Source of the DNA: an uncultured Collinsella sp.
GTDB lineage: Bacteria; Actinomycetota; Coriobacteriia; Coriobacteriales; Coriobacteriaceae
NCBI GenBank assembly: GCA_900762325.1
Contig: CAAFGG010000024.1
Span: forward strand, 1 to 64,000
Length of the DNA stretch: 64,000 nt
Direction: 5' to 3'
Shown: piece after piece, positions 38,642-47,745 of the stretch
Layout: each line of letters opens with the position of its first letter
Numbering within the stretch: position 1 is the first letter of the stretch
The notes under the pieces: generated by a model
The model's input: the letters and a program-made list of their open reading frames with translations, nothing else
Database searches by the model: none
Told to the model about the DNA's origin: nothing
Translations under genes and position numbers: made by a program

Positions 38642-41236
38642 TTACTTGTCGGAGGCTGCTTTCTTGGCAGTCGACTTCTTCGCGGTCGTCTTCTTGGCGG
38701 CAGTGGCTTTCTTAGCCGTGGTCTTCTTGGCCGCCGTCGTCTTCTTTGCCGAGCTCGCCTTAGTCGCGGTCTTGCGGCCGCGGGCGGGCTTCTTCTCCTT
38801 GGTCGGGCAGTCCATGTTCACGCAGATGCGCCACGGGCCGCGCGCCGTGTTGACCACCACGATGGGAGCGCCGCACTCGGGGCAGGTCTCACCCGTCGCC
38901 TCGAGCTTACCGCGCGCCGGTAGAGGATAGCTCACGCCACAGTCATCGTAGTTGGTGCAGCGGATAAAGCGCTTGCCGCTCTTCTCGCTCTTGTGCGCGA
39001 TCAGGTCGCCATGGCGTCCGGCCTCGGCGCACACCTTGCACTCGCCCACCTTAAGGTCAGGCTCGTAGTTGGTGGGGCACCTCGGGTTCACGCAGATCTC
39101 GAAAGCCTTCTGGCGGAACGGCTGACACTTGATGCGCGGCGCACCGCACTCGGGGCACACGGCGGCCTCGCCCTCGAGCGGGCTCACCTTGACGCCGCTC
39201 GGCACCGGATAGGTCACGTCGCAGTCGGGCCAGCCCATGCAGCCAATGAAGCTGCCGCGGGTCTTGGCGCTCGTCTTCATAACCAGGTCCTTGCCGCACT
39301 TGGGGCAGGCGCCCACGCGCGCATCGGCCGTGACGGCGTCGCTGATGGCGTCGCCGAGCTCCTGCGTATGCTTGAGCAGCTCGTCGAGCACGCCGGCCAG
39401 CAGCGCACGCGAGTGCGTCACGACATGCTCTTCGGTGTCCTCGCCGCGCTCGACGCGAGTCATGTCGCCGTCGAGCTCGCTGGTCATATCGGGGCTCGTG
39501 ATGCGCGGGGCAAATTGCGTCAGCGCGTCAATGATGGCGATGCCCAGCTGGCTCGGCTCCACGGGATCGTTTTTGAGGTAGCGCACGGCGTACAGGCGCT
39601 CGATGATACTCGCGCGCGTGGACTTGGTGCCCAGGCCGCGCTTTTCCATCTCCTGCACGAGCTTGCCCTGGCTGTAGCGCGCGGGCGGCTCGGTCTGCTT
39701 GGCCTCAAGCTTAATGTCGAACACGTCGACCGTGTCGCCCTGCTCAAGCGGCGGCATCTGCTCATCGCGCTTAAGACCGTACGGGTACGCCTCGCGGAAA
39801 CCCGGGGTCACGAGCACGTCGCCCGAGGCCACGAACGGCTCACCGTTCACATCGAGCTCGAGCTTGGTGTTCTCGATAGTCGCGGGCCCCATGAGCGTCG
39901 CCAGGAAGCGACGGGCGATGAGGTCGTAGAGCTTGCGCTGGCCGCCATCGAGCGTGGACGGATCGCCCTCGCCCGTGGGGTAGATAGGCGGGTGGTCGGT
40001 GGTCTCGACCTTGCCGCGCGTGGGCTTCATGGGGCCGGCGAGCACCTTTTTGCACACGGGCGCCAGCGCCGGGTTGATCTTTGCCAGGTCGCTCACCACG
40101 GCGCCCAGATCGAGCGTCGCGGGATACACGGTGTTGTCGACACGCGGGTAGCTGATGAGACCGGCCATGTAGAGGGACTCGGCGATGCGCATGGTACGCG
40201 CAGGTGAGATGCCCTCGGCCGCGGCGGCAGCCTGCAGCGAGGTCGTCGCAAACGGCGTGGGCGGCTGCTGCTTACGCGAGCGCTTGGTCACCGCGGCGAC
40301 GGTTGCCGTCGTAGCGCCGTCAACGTGACCGTACGCCGTCTCAGCAGCATCCTTGTCGGTAAAGCGCGCCGTCTTGTGCGCGATCTTAAAGCGATCGTCC
40401 TCGGCAGCGCCTTGCGCGGCGCCCATGCCGCGAATCTGCCAATAGTCCTCGGGCACAAACGCCATGCGCTCGCGCTCGCGCTCGACCACCAGGGCAAGCG
40501 TCGGCGTCTGCACGCGGCCGGCGGAACGCACGTTGCCAAAGCCGCCAAACTTGGCGAGCGTCAGGTAGCGCGTGAGCACCGCACCCCAAATGAGGTCGAT
40601 GTGCTGACGGCTCTCGCCGGCGTCGGCCAGGTTCTGGTCGAGCGAGACAAGGTTATCGAAGGCCTGCGTGATCTCGGCCTTGGTAAACGAAGAATACTGG
40701 GCGCGGGCGACCGGCAAGTCGGGCGCCACCTCGCGCACCTTGTTGAGGGCGTCCGAACCGATCAGCTCGCCCTCGCGATCGAAGTCCGTGGCGATGATGA
40801 CACTGTCGGACTTTTTGGCGAGGTTCTTGAGCGAGCGGATGAGTTCCTTCTCGGCCGGCAGCTTAATGACGGGTGCCCAGGTGAGATACGGCAGACTCTC
40901 GAGCTTCCAGCCCTTGATGGAGATGCCGTCGGCAAGAAACGGCTTGCGCTTGGTGTCGTAGGGCGGGCGTGCCAGGCCATCGGGCATGTCGGCCGGTAGC
41001 ATCTCGCCGTCCTCGGTAACCGAATACCAGCCCAGCTTTTTATCGAACAGCACGCTGTCGCAAAAATCGGGCGCAAGGATGTGACCGGCCAGGCCGATGG
41101 TCACGCACTCCTCGCCCTTCCACTCAAAACGGTAGATGGCGGTGTTGTACACCTTGTCCTTTTTGGGTTTGCCCGTGGACAGACGCTCGGCAATCTGACG
41201 CGCGGCGTCGTTTTTCTCTGCGATGATGAGCTTCAA
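38642..41236 (-). CDS. topA: DNA topoisomerase I (type IA) with zinc fingers and Lys-rich tail
   Basis: An 864-residue type IA topoisomerase that relaxes negative supercoils. The Toprim domain (LIIAEKNDAARQIAERL, IIATDFDREGELIG) is followed by the active-site segment GLISYPRVDNTVYP, with its first Tyr as the DNA-linking residue. Several CxxC zinc fingers lie at about 640-820, and the C-terminus repeats KKTTAKKA-type units, which bind DNA. The start is TTG at 41236 with AGGAG six bases ahead. The N-terminal wording resembles archaeal-type TopA or TopB more than E. coli TopA; no other topA is in view. It is last in the tat-hyp cluster. Confidence 0.9.
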   Translation of the reverse strand: MKLIIAEKNDAARQIAERLSTGKPKKDKVYNTAIYRFEWKGEECVTIGLAGHILAPDFCDSVLFDKKLGWYSVTEDGEMLPADMPDGLARPPYDTKRKPFLADGISIKGWKLESLPYLTWAPVIKLPAEKELIRSLKNLAKKSDSVIIATDFDREGELIGSDALNKVREVAPDLPVARAQYSSFTKAEITQAFDNLVSLDQNLADAGESRQHIDLIWGAVLTRYLTLAKFGGFGNVRSAGRVQTPTLALVVERERERMAFVPEDYWQIRGMGAAQGAAEDDRFKIAHKTARFTDKDAAETAYGHVDGATTATVAAVTKRSRKQQPPTPFATTSLQAAAAAEGISPARTMRIAESLYMAGLISYPRVDNTVYPATLDLGAVVSDLAKINPALAPVCKKVLAGPMKPTRGKVETTDHPPIYPTGEGDPSTLDGGQRKLYDLIARRFLATLMGPATIENTKLELDVNGEPFVASGDVLVTPGFREAYPYGLKRDEQMPPLEQGDTVDVFDIKLEAKQTEPPARYSQGKLVQEMEKRGLGTKSTRASIIERLYAVRYLKNDPVEPSQLGIAIIDALTQFAPRITSPDMTSELDGDMTRVERGEDTEEHVVTHSRALLAGVLDELLKHTQELGDAISDAVTADARVGACPKCGKDLVMKTSAKTRGSFIGCMGWPDCDVTYPVPSGVKVSPLEGEAAVCPECGAPRIKCQPFRQKAFEICVNPRCPTNYEPDLKVGECKVCAEAGRHGDLIAHKSEKSGKRFIRCTNYDDCGVSYPLPARGKLEATGETCPECGAPIVVVNTARGPWRICVNMDCPTKEKKPARGRKTATKASSAKKTTAAKKTTAKKATAAKKTTAKKSTAKKAASDK

Positions 41237-41290
41237 AAGAGGCTCCTATCTCGTGTCTCTGCGGCTACGCCCGCCCGTATGGCGGCCGAT

Positions 41291-41974
41291 TTACGCCCTT
41301 GCTTGCTCGATCTGCCCGATGAGCCAATCGCACCAGGCATCCATGCCCTCGCCCTTGCGCGCGCTCACGGCAAACCGCGGCGCCTGCGGATTGAGGTCAT
41401 CGAGTGTCTTAGTATACCTATCCATGTCAAAATCGAAAGCCGGGGCCACGTCGACCTTATTGAGCAGCTGCGCGCCGGCGTGCTGGAAGATGCCCGGGTA
41501 CTTGATGGGCTTGTCGTCGCCCTCGGGCACCGAGAGGATCATGATGGACAGGTTCTCGCCCAGGTCAAAGTCGACCGGGCAGACCAGGTTACCCACATTT
41601 TCGATAAAGATGACGTCGATGTTCTCCAGACCGACGGCCTGGTCGAAGGCGTCGACGGCCTCCATGATCATGTTGCCCTCGAGGTGGCACAGGCCGCCCG
41701 TGTTGATCTGGATGGCGGGCATGCCGGCTTCCTTCATGGTGATGGCGTCGACGTCCGAGGCGATATCGCCCTCGATAACGGCACAGCGCAGGCTGGCTTT
41801 GTCACGCAAGCGCTCGTTGGTGCCCAGAATCGTGGTGGTCTTACCCGAGCCAGGGCTCGACAGTACATTGATCACGTAGGTGTTCGTCTGCTCAAACCGC
41901 TGACGCAGCTGATCTGCCAGGCGCTCGTTGCGCGACAGAATCGGCGACGCGATATCAATCGTTTTCTCGGCCAT
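41291..41974 (-). CDS. hypB: Hydrogenase maturation GTPase HypB
   Basis: A 227-residue GTPase that helps insert nickel into [NiFe] hydrogenase. The P-loop SSPGSGKTTT (Lys45), VIEGDIASDVDA, the metal-binding GGLCHLEGNM and LLNKVDVAPAFDFD (guanine recognition NKVD) fit HypB. The N-terminal His-rich store of some HypB proteins is absent. It lies 55 bases after hypA. AAGGAG upstream of the ATG. No hydrogenase structural gene is in the window. Confidence 0.93.
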   Translation of the reverse strand: MAEKTIDIASPILSRNERLADQLRQRFEQTNTYVINVLSSPGSGKTTTILGTNERLRDKASLRCAVIEGDIASDVDAITMKEAGMPAIQINTGGLCHLEGNMIMEAVDAFDQAVGLENIDVIFIENVGNLVCPVDFDLGENLSIMILSVPEGDDKPIKYPGIFQHAGAQLLNKVDVAPAFDFDMDRYTKTLDDLNPQAPRFAVSARKGEGMDAWCDWLIGQIEQARA

Positions 41975-42029
41975 ACTTAGCGCTCCTTACTTTGGCCCTT
42001 TTATACCCCATCGCTAGATGGCGAGCGTG

Positions 42030-42386
42030 CTAATCGTCGGGGGTCTCGATCTCGATACTTGCGATGTCGAGTTCGCGGCCATGCAGCAGACGCACGTTGG
42101 CACCGCCACATTGGGGACAACGGCAATGGAAACGGTCGTGCTCAAAGACCTCACCGCAGTCCAGACACTCGCTTTGTGGATGGACTTCCTCCACGGCAAG
42201 CTCGCAGCCGCGCGTGAGCGGGTCCTCGTCGCGAAACGTCTCCCACGCAAAGTCAAGCGCCTCGCGCACGACCTCGGTCATATCCCCGATACGCAGCGTT
42301 ACCAAAACGGCGCGCGAGGCCCCCGCCCCACGCGCCGCGCGAATCACTGTATCGAGTATGCCGTTGACAATGCCAACCTCGTGCAT
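42030..42386 (-). CDS. hypA: Hydrogenase nickel metallochaperone HypA
   Basis: A 118-residue nickel donor partner of HypB. The nickel-binding N-terminus MHE (His2, Glu3) and the zinc site CLDC plus CPQC (Cys74, Cys77, Cys90, Cys93) are intact. GAGGAGTAA at the end of tatC forms the ribosome binding site, so translation is coupled to tatC. Placement in one cluster with tat genes makes sense because many [NiFe] hydrogenases are exported by Tat. Confidence 0.93.
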   Translation of the reverse strand: MHEVGIVNGILDTVIRAARGAGASRAVLVTLRIGDMTEVVREALDFAWETFRDEDPLTRGCELAVEEVHPQSECLDCGEVFEHDRFHCRCPQCGGANVRLLHGRELDIASIEIETPDD

Positions 42387-42392
42387 ACCGAT

Positions 42393-43184
42393 TTACTCCT
42401 CGTCGTCCTCGTCGTCCGAGAACAGGTCCAGACGGCTCACGAACAGGCCCTCCTTGCCCTCGCGCGCGGTAATGACCACGCGAGCGATGGCGAGCGAAAT
42501 CTCGTAGAGCGAGAGCAGGGCGCCATACATGAGACCCAGCGTAACGGGCGAGCCGTCGGGCGTAATCACAGCCGAGCCCACGAGCAGGCCTACGTACACG
42601 TAGCGCCAGGCGCTGCGGAAGGCCGCATAGGACACGATGTGGAAAACGGACAGGTAGAAGATGATGAGCGGCAGCTCAAACGCCACACCAAAGCCGATCA
42701 TAAAGAGCAGCTCCATGTTGACGTAGTTCTCCAGATCGGGCAGCGCCGTAGCGACAGCCGAGGTCTCGCCGATGAGCCACTCAAAGCCCGCCGGGATGAT
42801 GATGAAGTAGCAGAAGATGGCACCCAGGAAGAACAGCACCGTCGAGGCGAGCACCGTGGGCACAACCCACTTGCGCTCGTTGGGGCGCAGTGCCGGCAGG
42901 AAAAATGCCAGAATCTGCCAGATGATCATGGGCGTGCACATGACCACGGCCATCTTGATGGCAAGCGAGAAGCGCAGGCCAAAGCCGCCGAGCGTGGTGG
43001 TGATGTAAAACTTACCGTCCGGCACAAAGGAGCGGATGGGGTCTTCCAAGATGTCGAGAACCACGGGCGTGGCGAAATACAGCACGATAGCGGCGGCAAA
43101 CACCGATACGACCACGATGGTCAGACGGCGACGGAGTTCCCCCAAATGATCGAAGAGCGGCATGCGCGCAGGTCCAATAGGCAT
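42393..43184 (-). CDS. tatC: Sec-independent translocase TatC
   Basis: A 263-residue six-span membrane protein, the receptor of the twin-arginine export system. MPLFDHLGELRRRL at the N-terminus is the signal-peptide-binding motif; FEWLIGETS and PVTLGLMYGALLSLYEISL follow. It begins on the last base of the TatA/B gene. The acidic C-terminus (DLFSDDEDDEE) is longer than usual. Confidence 0.94.
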   Translation of the reverse strand: MPIGPARMPLFDHLGELRRRLTIVVVSVFAAAIVLYFATPVVLDILEDPIRSFVPDGKFYITTTLGGFGLRFSLAIKMAVVMCTPMIIWQILAFFLPALRPNERKWVVPTVLASTVLFFLGAIFCYFIIIPAGFEWLIGETSAVATALPDLENYVNMELLFMIGFGVAFELPLIIFYLSVFHIVSYAAFRSAWRYVYVGLLVGSAVITPDGSPVTLGLMYGALLSLYEISLAIARVVITAREGKEGLFVSRLDLFSDDEDDEE

Positions 43185-43789
43185 TACTCATCGCCTCCCC
43201 TCGGGGCGTCGGCGGCAGCGGCTTCGTCCTCGGCCTCGAGCTCGCGGGCGAGCTGGTCGACGACGGCTTTGCGCTTGCGGGGGCGACGGGCGTAGAGGTC
43301 AGCCGTCGTGGGCTCTGCCGGCTCGGGCTCGGGCTCCGGCTCTGCAGTGGAAGCGGACTCCGCGGGCGCATCGGCAGTGGCGGCCTCGGACTCAGCCGCA
43401 GCGGCAGTACCCTCGGCACTGGTATCCTCGGCAGCGACCTCGCCCTCAGCAGCACCCTCGCTTGCGGCCTTCTCGGCAGCAAGACGGGCGCGACGCTCGG
43501 CAAAGGTCTCCTTCTTGGCGGGCGCTGCCGTCTCGGCGGCATCCTCGTCCGCATCGGAATCGTCGTCGGTCGCAGCAGTCTTCTTGGGCTTGACCGGGGC
43601 CGACGCGGCCTCGCTCACCGGATCGATAATCTCGGACTGAACAACGGCCGTCATCTTTTCCTGCGTCTCGCGGAACTGACGGATAGCACGGCCGATCGTG
43701 CGGCCCATCTGCGGGAGCTTATCCGGGCCAAACAGCAAAAAGCCGAAGACCACGATGATCGCGAGCTCACCCTCTCCAATACCAAACAC
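43184..43789 (-). CDS. TatA/TatB-family translocase protein
   Basis: A 201-residue protein with a TatA/B N-terminus. A membrane helix (about 1-21, FGIGEGELAIIVVFGFLLFGPDKLP) is followed by an amphipathic helix (MGRTIGRAIRQFRETQEKM). The rest is a long acidic Ala/Glu-rich tail. Only one TatA/B-type gene is here, so it may do both jobs or pair with one elsewhere. GTG at 43789 has GGAGG five bases ahead and is preferred to a longer frame. Confidence 0.88.
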   Translation of the reverse strand: MFGIGEGELAIIVVFGFLLFGPDKLPQMGRTIGRAIRQFRETQEKMTAVVQSEIIDPVSEAASAPVKPKKTAATDDDSDADEDAAETAAPAKKETFAERRARLAAEKAASEGAAEGEVAAEDTSAEGTAAAAESEAATADAPAESASTAEPEPEPEPAEPTTADLYARRPRKRKAVVDQLARELEAEDEAAAADAPRGGDE

Positions 43790-43942
43790 ACATACCTCCA
43801 AGGCTCGATGTGAGTCGAGCCCGCACCGCGCCATTCGGCCGGAACTCGTCTATTCATTCGGTCAAGTATAGCGCCCGGACGCCAAAACGTCCGAGCGCAT
43901 CACAAACATATGCCAAACGGCACGCCCTTTTGGGGGCAAAGA

Positions 43943-44257
43943 TTATGCAGCGGTGATCGAAATCTCCTGGTCGACGCCCAACAGCTGAACCACGCGCATC
44001 ACCGGGGGCTGCACGTTGACGCAGCTAAAACGCTTACCATGATCAGCTGCGTGGTGTGCGGCGCCCACAAGCACGCCAATGCCCGTCGAATCGATGTAGC
44101 TCACCTGGGCAAAATCGAGCTCAACGGCCTCAGTGGGCTGCTCGAGCGCCAGGTCGATGGCATTGCGCAGGCTATCGGCGTTAGAGATATCGATCTCACC
44201 GGTCACCTTAATGGCGTAGAGCTCTGGCGTGGGGTTGGTGGAAATACCCAAATCCAT
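43943..44257 (-). CDS. STAS-domain anti-sigma-factor antagonist-like protein
   Basis: A 104-residue single STAS domain like SpoIIAA or RsbV. The IDSTGIGVLV loop carries Ser57 as the expected phosphorylation site. Such proteins release sigma factors by binding a partner kinase (RsbW/SpoIIAB type); no such kinase or sigma gene lies next to it. TAAAGGAGC precedes the ATG. Confidence 0.88.
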   Translation of the reverse strand: MDLGISTNPTPELYAIKVTGEIDISNADSLRNAIDLALEQPTEAVELDFAQVSYIDSTGIGVLVGAAHHAADHGKRFSCVNVQPPVMRVVQLLGVDQEISITAA

Positions 44258-44323
44258 GTATACGCTCCTTTACGTATCGAAAGTGCGGATAGTACTAGGC
44301 GCGGACTTGCGGGGCCCTACGCG

Positions 44324-45628
44324 TTAGGCGCGCTCGGCACGCGCAAGCTCGGCAGCGACGAGCTTGACAGCCAGCACCAGCACATCGAGCGCAGCCTCCA
44401 GGTCCTCGACCGTGGGATAGCTCGGCGCGATGCGGATGTTGGTGTCGCGCGGATCCTTGCCATAAGGCCAGGTGGCACCAGCCGGCGTGAGCTTGACGCC
44501 CAGGTCGGCACAAAGCGCGGCGACCTTCTGGGCCGAGCCCTCGGGGCCATCGAAACTCACAAAGTAGCCGCCATGGGGATGAGCCCAAGTGGCGCAACCC
44601 GTGTTGCCCAAGCCCTCGGTGAGTTTACGCTCAACGGCCTCAAAGCGCGGGCGCAGGAACTCGGCATGCTTTTTCATGTGCTCCTTGACCGCCTCGATGG
44701 TGGGAAGGAAACGCACGTGACGCAGCTGGTTGAGCTTATCGGCGCTAATAAGACCGGCCTTCAGGCGCTTGGAGAACTCGGCGATGACCGCGGGGCTCGC
44801 ACCGATAAAGCCGATGCCGGCGCCCGGGAAGGTGATCTTGGACGTCGAGGCAAAGGCCACCACGCGATCCTCGGTGCCCGCCGCGCGAGCGAGGTCAAAG
44901 ATATTTGCGAGCTCGTCGGTCTCGTCGTACAGGTCGTGCACGCAGTAAGCGTTGTCCCAAAAGATGCGGAAATCGGGCGCGGCCGTGGGCATCTCGACCA
45001 GGCGGCGCACAGTGTCCTCGCTAAAGGTGATGCCCGTGGGGTTGGAATACTTGGGCACGCACCAGATACCCTTGATGGAATCGTCGGCGGCAACCAGGCG
45101 CTCGATCTCGTCCATGTCGGGGCCGTTGTCGGTCATCGCGACGGGGACGTTCTCGATGCCCAAGTCGGCGGTGATGCCAAAGTGGCGATCGTAGCCGGGA
45201 ACAGGGCACAGGAACTTGACCTTCTTGCCGTCGTGCGCGGCCTCGTAGGCGTCCCAAGGGTCGCTGCCGCACGAGCCGCAACGCCAGAACATACCGGCGA
45301 TATCGTGCTCGATCAGCAGGCTCGATGAGCCCAGTACGAGCGTCTGCTCGGCAGGGCAACCCAGGAACTCCCCCGCCAGCTTGCGTGCCGAGGGAATGCC
45401 CTCGAAGCAACCGTAGTTGGAGCAGTCGACATTGCCGTCGTGCAGATCGGCATCGGCATTGAGGATATCGAGCATGGGGCGAGAAATGTTCACCTGGGAG
45501 GGCGACGGCTTGCCGCGCGCCATGTCGAGCGCCAGGCCCTTGGCCTTGACCTCGGCAACCTCGGCTTTAAGCGCCTCGATGGCGGCATCGAGTTCGGTGG
45601 TTTCCATCTTCTGGTAGATCGTCTGCAT
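44324..45628 (-). CDS. Aspartate-type aminotransferase (class I, type Ic)
   Basis: A 434-residue PLP enzyme. Seen are LDMARGKPSPSQVNIS near the start, NYGCFEGIPSARKL, VPKYSNPTGITFSE, the aspartate in FWDNAYCVHDLYD and the PLP lysine in FASTSKITFPGAG (about residue 265). The pattern and length fit the group of aminotransferases often annotated as aspartate aminotransferase type Ic. AAAGG precedes the ATG. It is divergent from the small gene at 45779. Confidence 0.87.
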   Translation of the reverse strand: MQTIYQKMETTELDAAIEALKAEVAEVKAKGLALDMARGKPSPSQVNISRPMLDILNADADLHDGNVDCSNYGCFEGIPSARKLAGEFLGCPAEQTLVLGSSSLLIEHDIAGMFWRCGSCGSDPWDAYEAAHDGKKVKFLCPVPGYDRHFGITADLGIENVPVAMTDNGPDMDEIERLVAADDSIKGIWCVPKYSNPTGITFSEDTVRRLVEMPTAAPDFRIFWDNAYCVHDLYDETDELANIFDLARAAGTEDRVVAFASTSKITFPGAGIGFIGASPAVIAEFSKRLKAGLISADKLNQLRHVRFLPTIEAVKEHMKKHAEFLRPRFEAVERKLTEGLGNTGCATWAHPHGGYFVSFDGPEGSAQKVAALCADLGVKLTPAGATWPYGKDPRDTNIRIAPSYPTVEDLEAALDVLVLAVKLVAAELARAERA

Positions 45629-45778
45629 GGGGTGCGACCTTTCGCGAAGCGGTACGTTGCAGTTCGTCTAAGTATAGACCGCCATCGTCGCAACGTTATG
45701 AAGCCGTGATAGATTAAGTTCATCGCAATCAATTACGAATCGCCGCGCATGCCGGCGTGGGGCGCCCAAGGAGGCACT

Positions 45779-46033
45779 ATGGAGTACGGATCGTTTCAGG
45801 CCGAGGAATTCGGCGACTTGCAGCGCCTGGTCGACGGACTGTTTTACGACCGCCACGCCATCGACCGCCTGGATCTGATCGTACAGGCCGAAATCTTGGA
45901 CCTGGCGCCCGACCTCATGGAGATCGTGAACCTTTTGCCGCCCGGCTACTACGACCGCCAGTCACTTTGCGACCAGCTCAACTCCGCCTTGGCCGCCCAC
46001 GGCTGGGGCGCCGTCTACGGAACGGTGGAATAA
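45779..46033 (+). CDS. Small acidic protein of unknown function
   Basis: An 84-residue soluble acidic protein, mostly helical by composition (FGDLQRLVDGLFYDRHAIDRLDLIVQAEI). It ends with PPGYYDRQSLCDQLNSALAAHGWG. AAGGAGG five bases before the ATG and good codon use support it as real. No known motif. Followed by a palindrome and a strong terminator. Confidence 0.7.
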   Translation: MEYGSFQAEEFGDLQRLVDGLFYDRHAIDRLDLIVQAEILDLAPDLMEIVNLLPPGYYDRQSLCDQLNSALAAHGWGAVYGTVE

Positions 46034-46036
46034 ACC

Positions 46037-46065
46037 TAGTCATTTAAGAACGTCCCCAATGACTA
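46037..46065. repeat. Short hairpin with GGGGACGTTCTT core
   Basis: TAGTCATT and AATGACTA flank a loop whose minus strand reads GGGGACGTTCTT. It resembles the core at 38519-38576 and is placed between a stop codon and a terminator, as that one is. Confidence 0.7.
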
Positions 46066-46102
46066 AAACGCTGCCTGTGATGGTATTCACAGGCAGCGTT
46101 TT
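46065..46102. terminator. Bidirectional terminator, small gene / nhaA
   Basis: AAAACGCTGCCTGTGA and TCACAGGCAGCGTTTT match perfectly across a six-base loop. Confidence 0.95.
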
Positions 46103-46119
46103 CAAACTTGTATGTGCCC

Positions 46120-47478
46120 CTACTCGTCCTTGGGCGCGGGATGCTTGCAGACCACGCTCATGTAGATCATGCCGAGCACGGCTGCGGTGACCGAACCGGC
46201 GAGAATAGCGGCCTTGGCTGCAAGAACCTCAAACTGGGCCGTCGGGAAGGCAAGGCCGCTGATGAGAATCGACATGGTAAAGCCGATACCGCCCAGAATG
46301 CCCACGCCGGCAATCATGTGCCAGTTGACATTGTGCGGCAGCTCGCAGGCCTTAAGCTTAACCAGGGCAAACGTCATACCAAAGATGCCGATCGGCTTGC
46401 CCAGCAGCATGCCAAAGTACACGCCGAGCGTCACCGGGTCGGTGAGCAGCGTGCTCATGTCCACGCCCACTAAGCGAACCTGAGCGTTTACGAACGCAAA
46501 GATCGGCAGGATCACAAAGTTGACCGGCGTGGAGATCAGACGCTCCATGCGGATAAGCGGCGGGGTCACGCGGTGCATGACGCGCTCGACCTTGGTGGTC
46601 GAGACGGTAAAGTCATGCTGGCCCAGGATGTGTGCCTCATCATCGTAGCGGTCATCGAGCAGCGGCAGGCACTCGCCCAGCCAATCGGTGAGGCTATCGA
46701 GCTTGACGCCACACTTGGCCGGGATGGTAAAGGCCAAGATGACGCCAGCGAGCGTGGCGTGCACACCGCTCTTGAACATGCAGAACCACAACAGCAGACC
46801 CAGTACCGAATACGGGGCAAGGCGGTAATGCTGCGTCTTGTTGAGCCACACGAGCGCGCAGGTCACAAGTGCGGCGGCGCCCAACCAAAACGGATTGGGG
46901 CTCTGACCGTAGAAAATGGCGATGGCGGCGATGGAAATCAGGTCGTCGGCAATAGCGAGCGTCGAGAAGAACACGCGCACGCCGTTGGGAACGCGATTGC
47001 CCAAAAGCGACAGCACGCCCAGCGCAAAGGCAATATCGGTTGCCATGGGAATGGCCCAACCGTTGCGGGCACCGGCATGGTTAAAGATCAGGTAGATGCA
47101 GGCGGGAACGACGACGCCGCCCACGGCCGCCAGCATGGGAAGCATGGCCTGACGCGGATTCTTGAGCTCGCCGACCGTCATCTCGTACTTAAGCTCAATG
47201 CCCACCAACAAAAAGAAAATCGCCATGAGGAAGTCGTTGACGAAAAGCTCAACGGTGAGACCGGCCGTAAGGTTACCCAGACCCACATACAGCGGGGTCT
47301 CCAAAAAGTGATGGATGGCCTCGTAGGCATCGGTGTTGGCGCAGATAACGGCGGCGATAGCGGCGAAGACCATGACGGCGGCGGAAATCGTGCCGTTCTC
47401 GGCGATGCGCTCCCAAATGTCGTGACGTTCAAAGCGTTTGCGCTCACGAACGTTGAACAGCTGCTCAGTTGCTGCCAT
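46120..47478 (-). CDS. nhaA: Na+/H+ antiporter NhaA
   Basis: A 452-residue membrane antiporter that exports sodium against proton entry. The segment IFFLLVGIELKYEMTVGEL and the ion-binding Asp pair region MATDIAFALGVLSLLG with ADDLISI(A) are hallmarks. The N-terminus carries about 25 extra soluble residues and the middle has a longer cytoplasmic loop (SLTDWLGECLPLLDDRYDDEAHI), seen in NhaA of Gram-positives. AAAGGAG precedes the ATG. Confidence 0.94.
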   Translation of the reverse strand: MAATEQLFNVRERKRFERHDIWERIAENGTISAAVMVFAAIAAVICANTDAYEAIHHFLETPLYVGLGNLTAGLTVELFVNDFLMAIFFLLVGIELKYEMTVGELKNPRQAMLPMLAAVGGVVVPACIYLIFNHAGARNGWAIPMATDIAFALGVLSLLGNRVPNGVRVFFSTLAIADDLISIAAIAIFYGQSPNPFWLGAAALVTCALVWLNKTQHYRLAPYSVLGLLLWFCMFKSGVHATLAGVILAFTIPAKCGVKLDSLTDWLGECLPLLDDRYDDEAHILGQHDFTVSTTKVERVMHRVTPPLIRMERLISTPVNFVILPIFAFVNAQVRLVGVDMSTLLTDPVTLGVYFGMLLGKPIGIFGMTFALVKLKACELPHNVNWHMIAGVGILGGIGFTMSILISGLAFPTAQFEVLAAKAAILAGSVTAAVLGMIYMSVVCKHPAPKDE

Positions 47479-47686
47479 GGGCGGCTCCTTTCACGGGAAA
47501 GTTCCCGTCTTAAAAAAGCACGGCCCGCCCAAGTGGCGGCGCCGCGCTCTAACGTATTACGCTTGCATCTAGCCTACCCTGCACGACAAGCACGCAGGCG
47601 TGGCCGAAAAGCGGAACCACAGGTTGAACATTATTTGCTCAACGGCACGGGCACACCTGTCCGAGAGACGACGCGGCGCCGTGCAT

Positions 47687-47726
47687 AAAAAACGACCGGA
47701 GCGCGGGGCGTCCGCGATCCGGTCGT
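47687..47726 (-). terminator. Terminator of ppaC
   Basis: ACGACCGGA and TCCGGTCGT arms (47692-47726), T-run on the minus strand. Confidence 0.85.
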
Positions 47727-47745
47727 GGCGTTTGGTCAACTAAAC

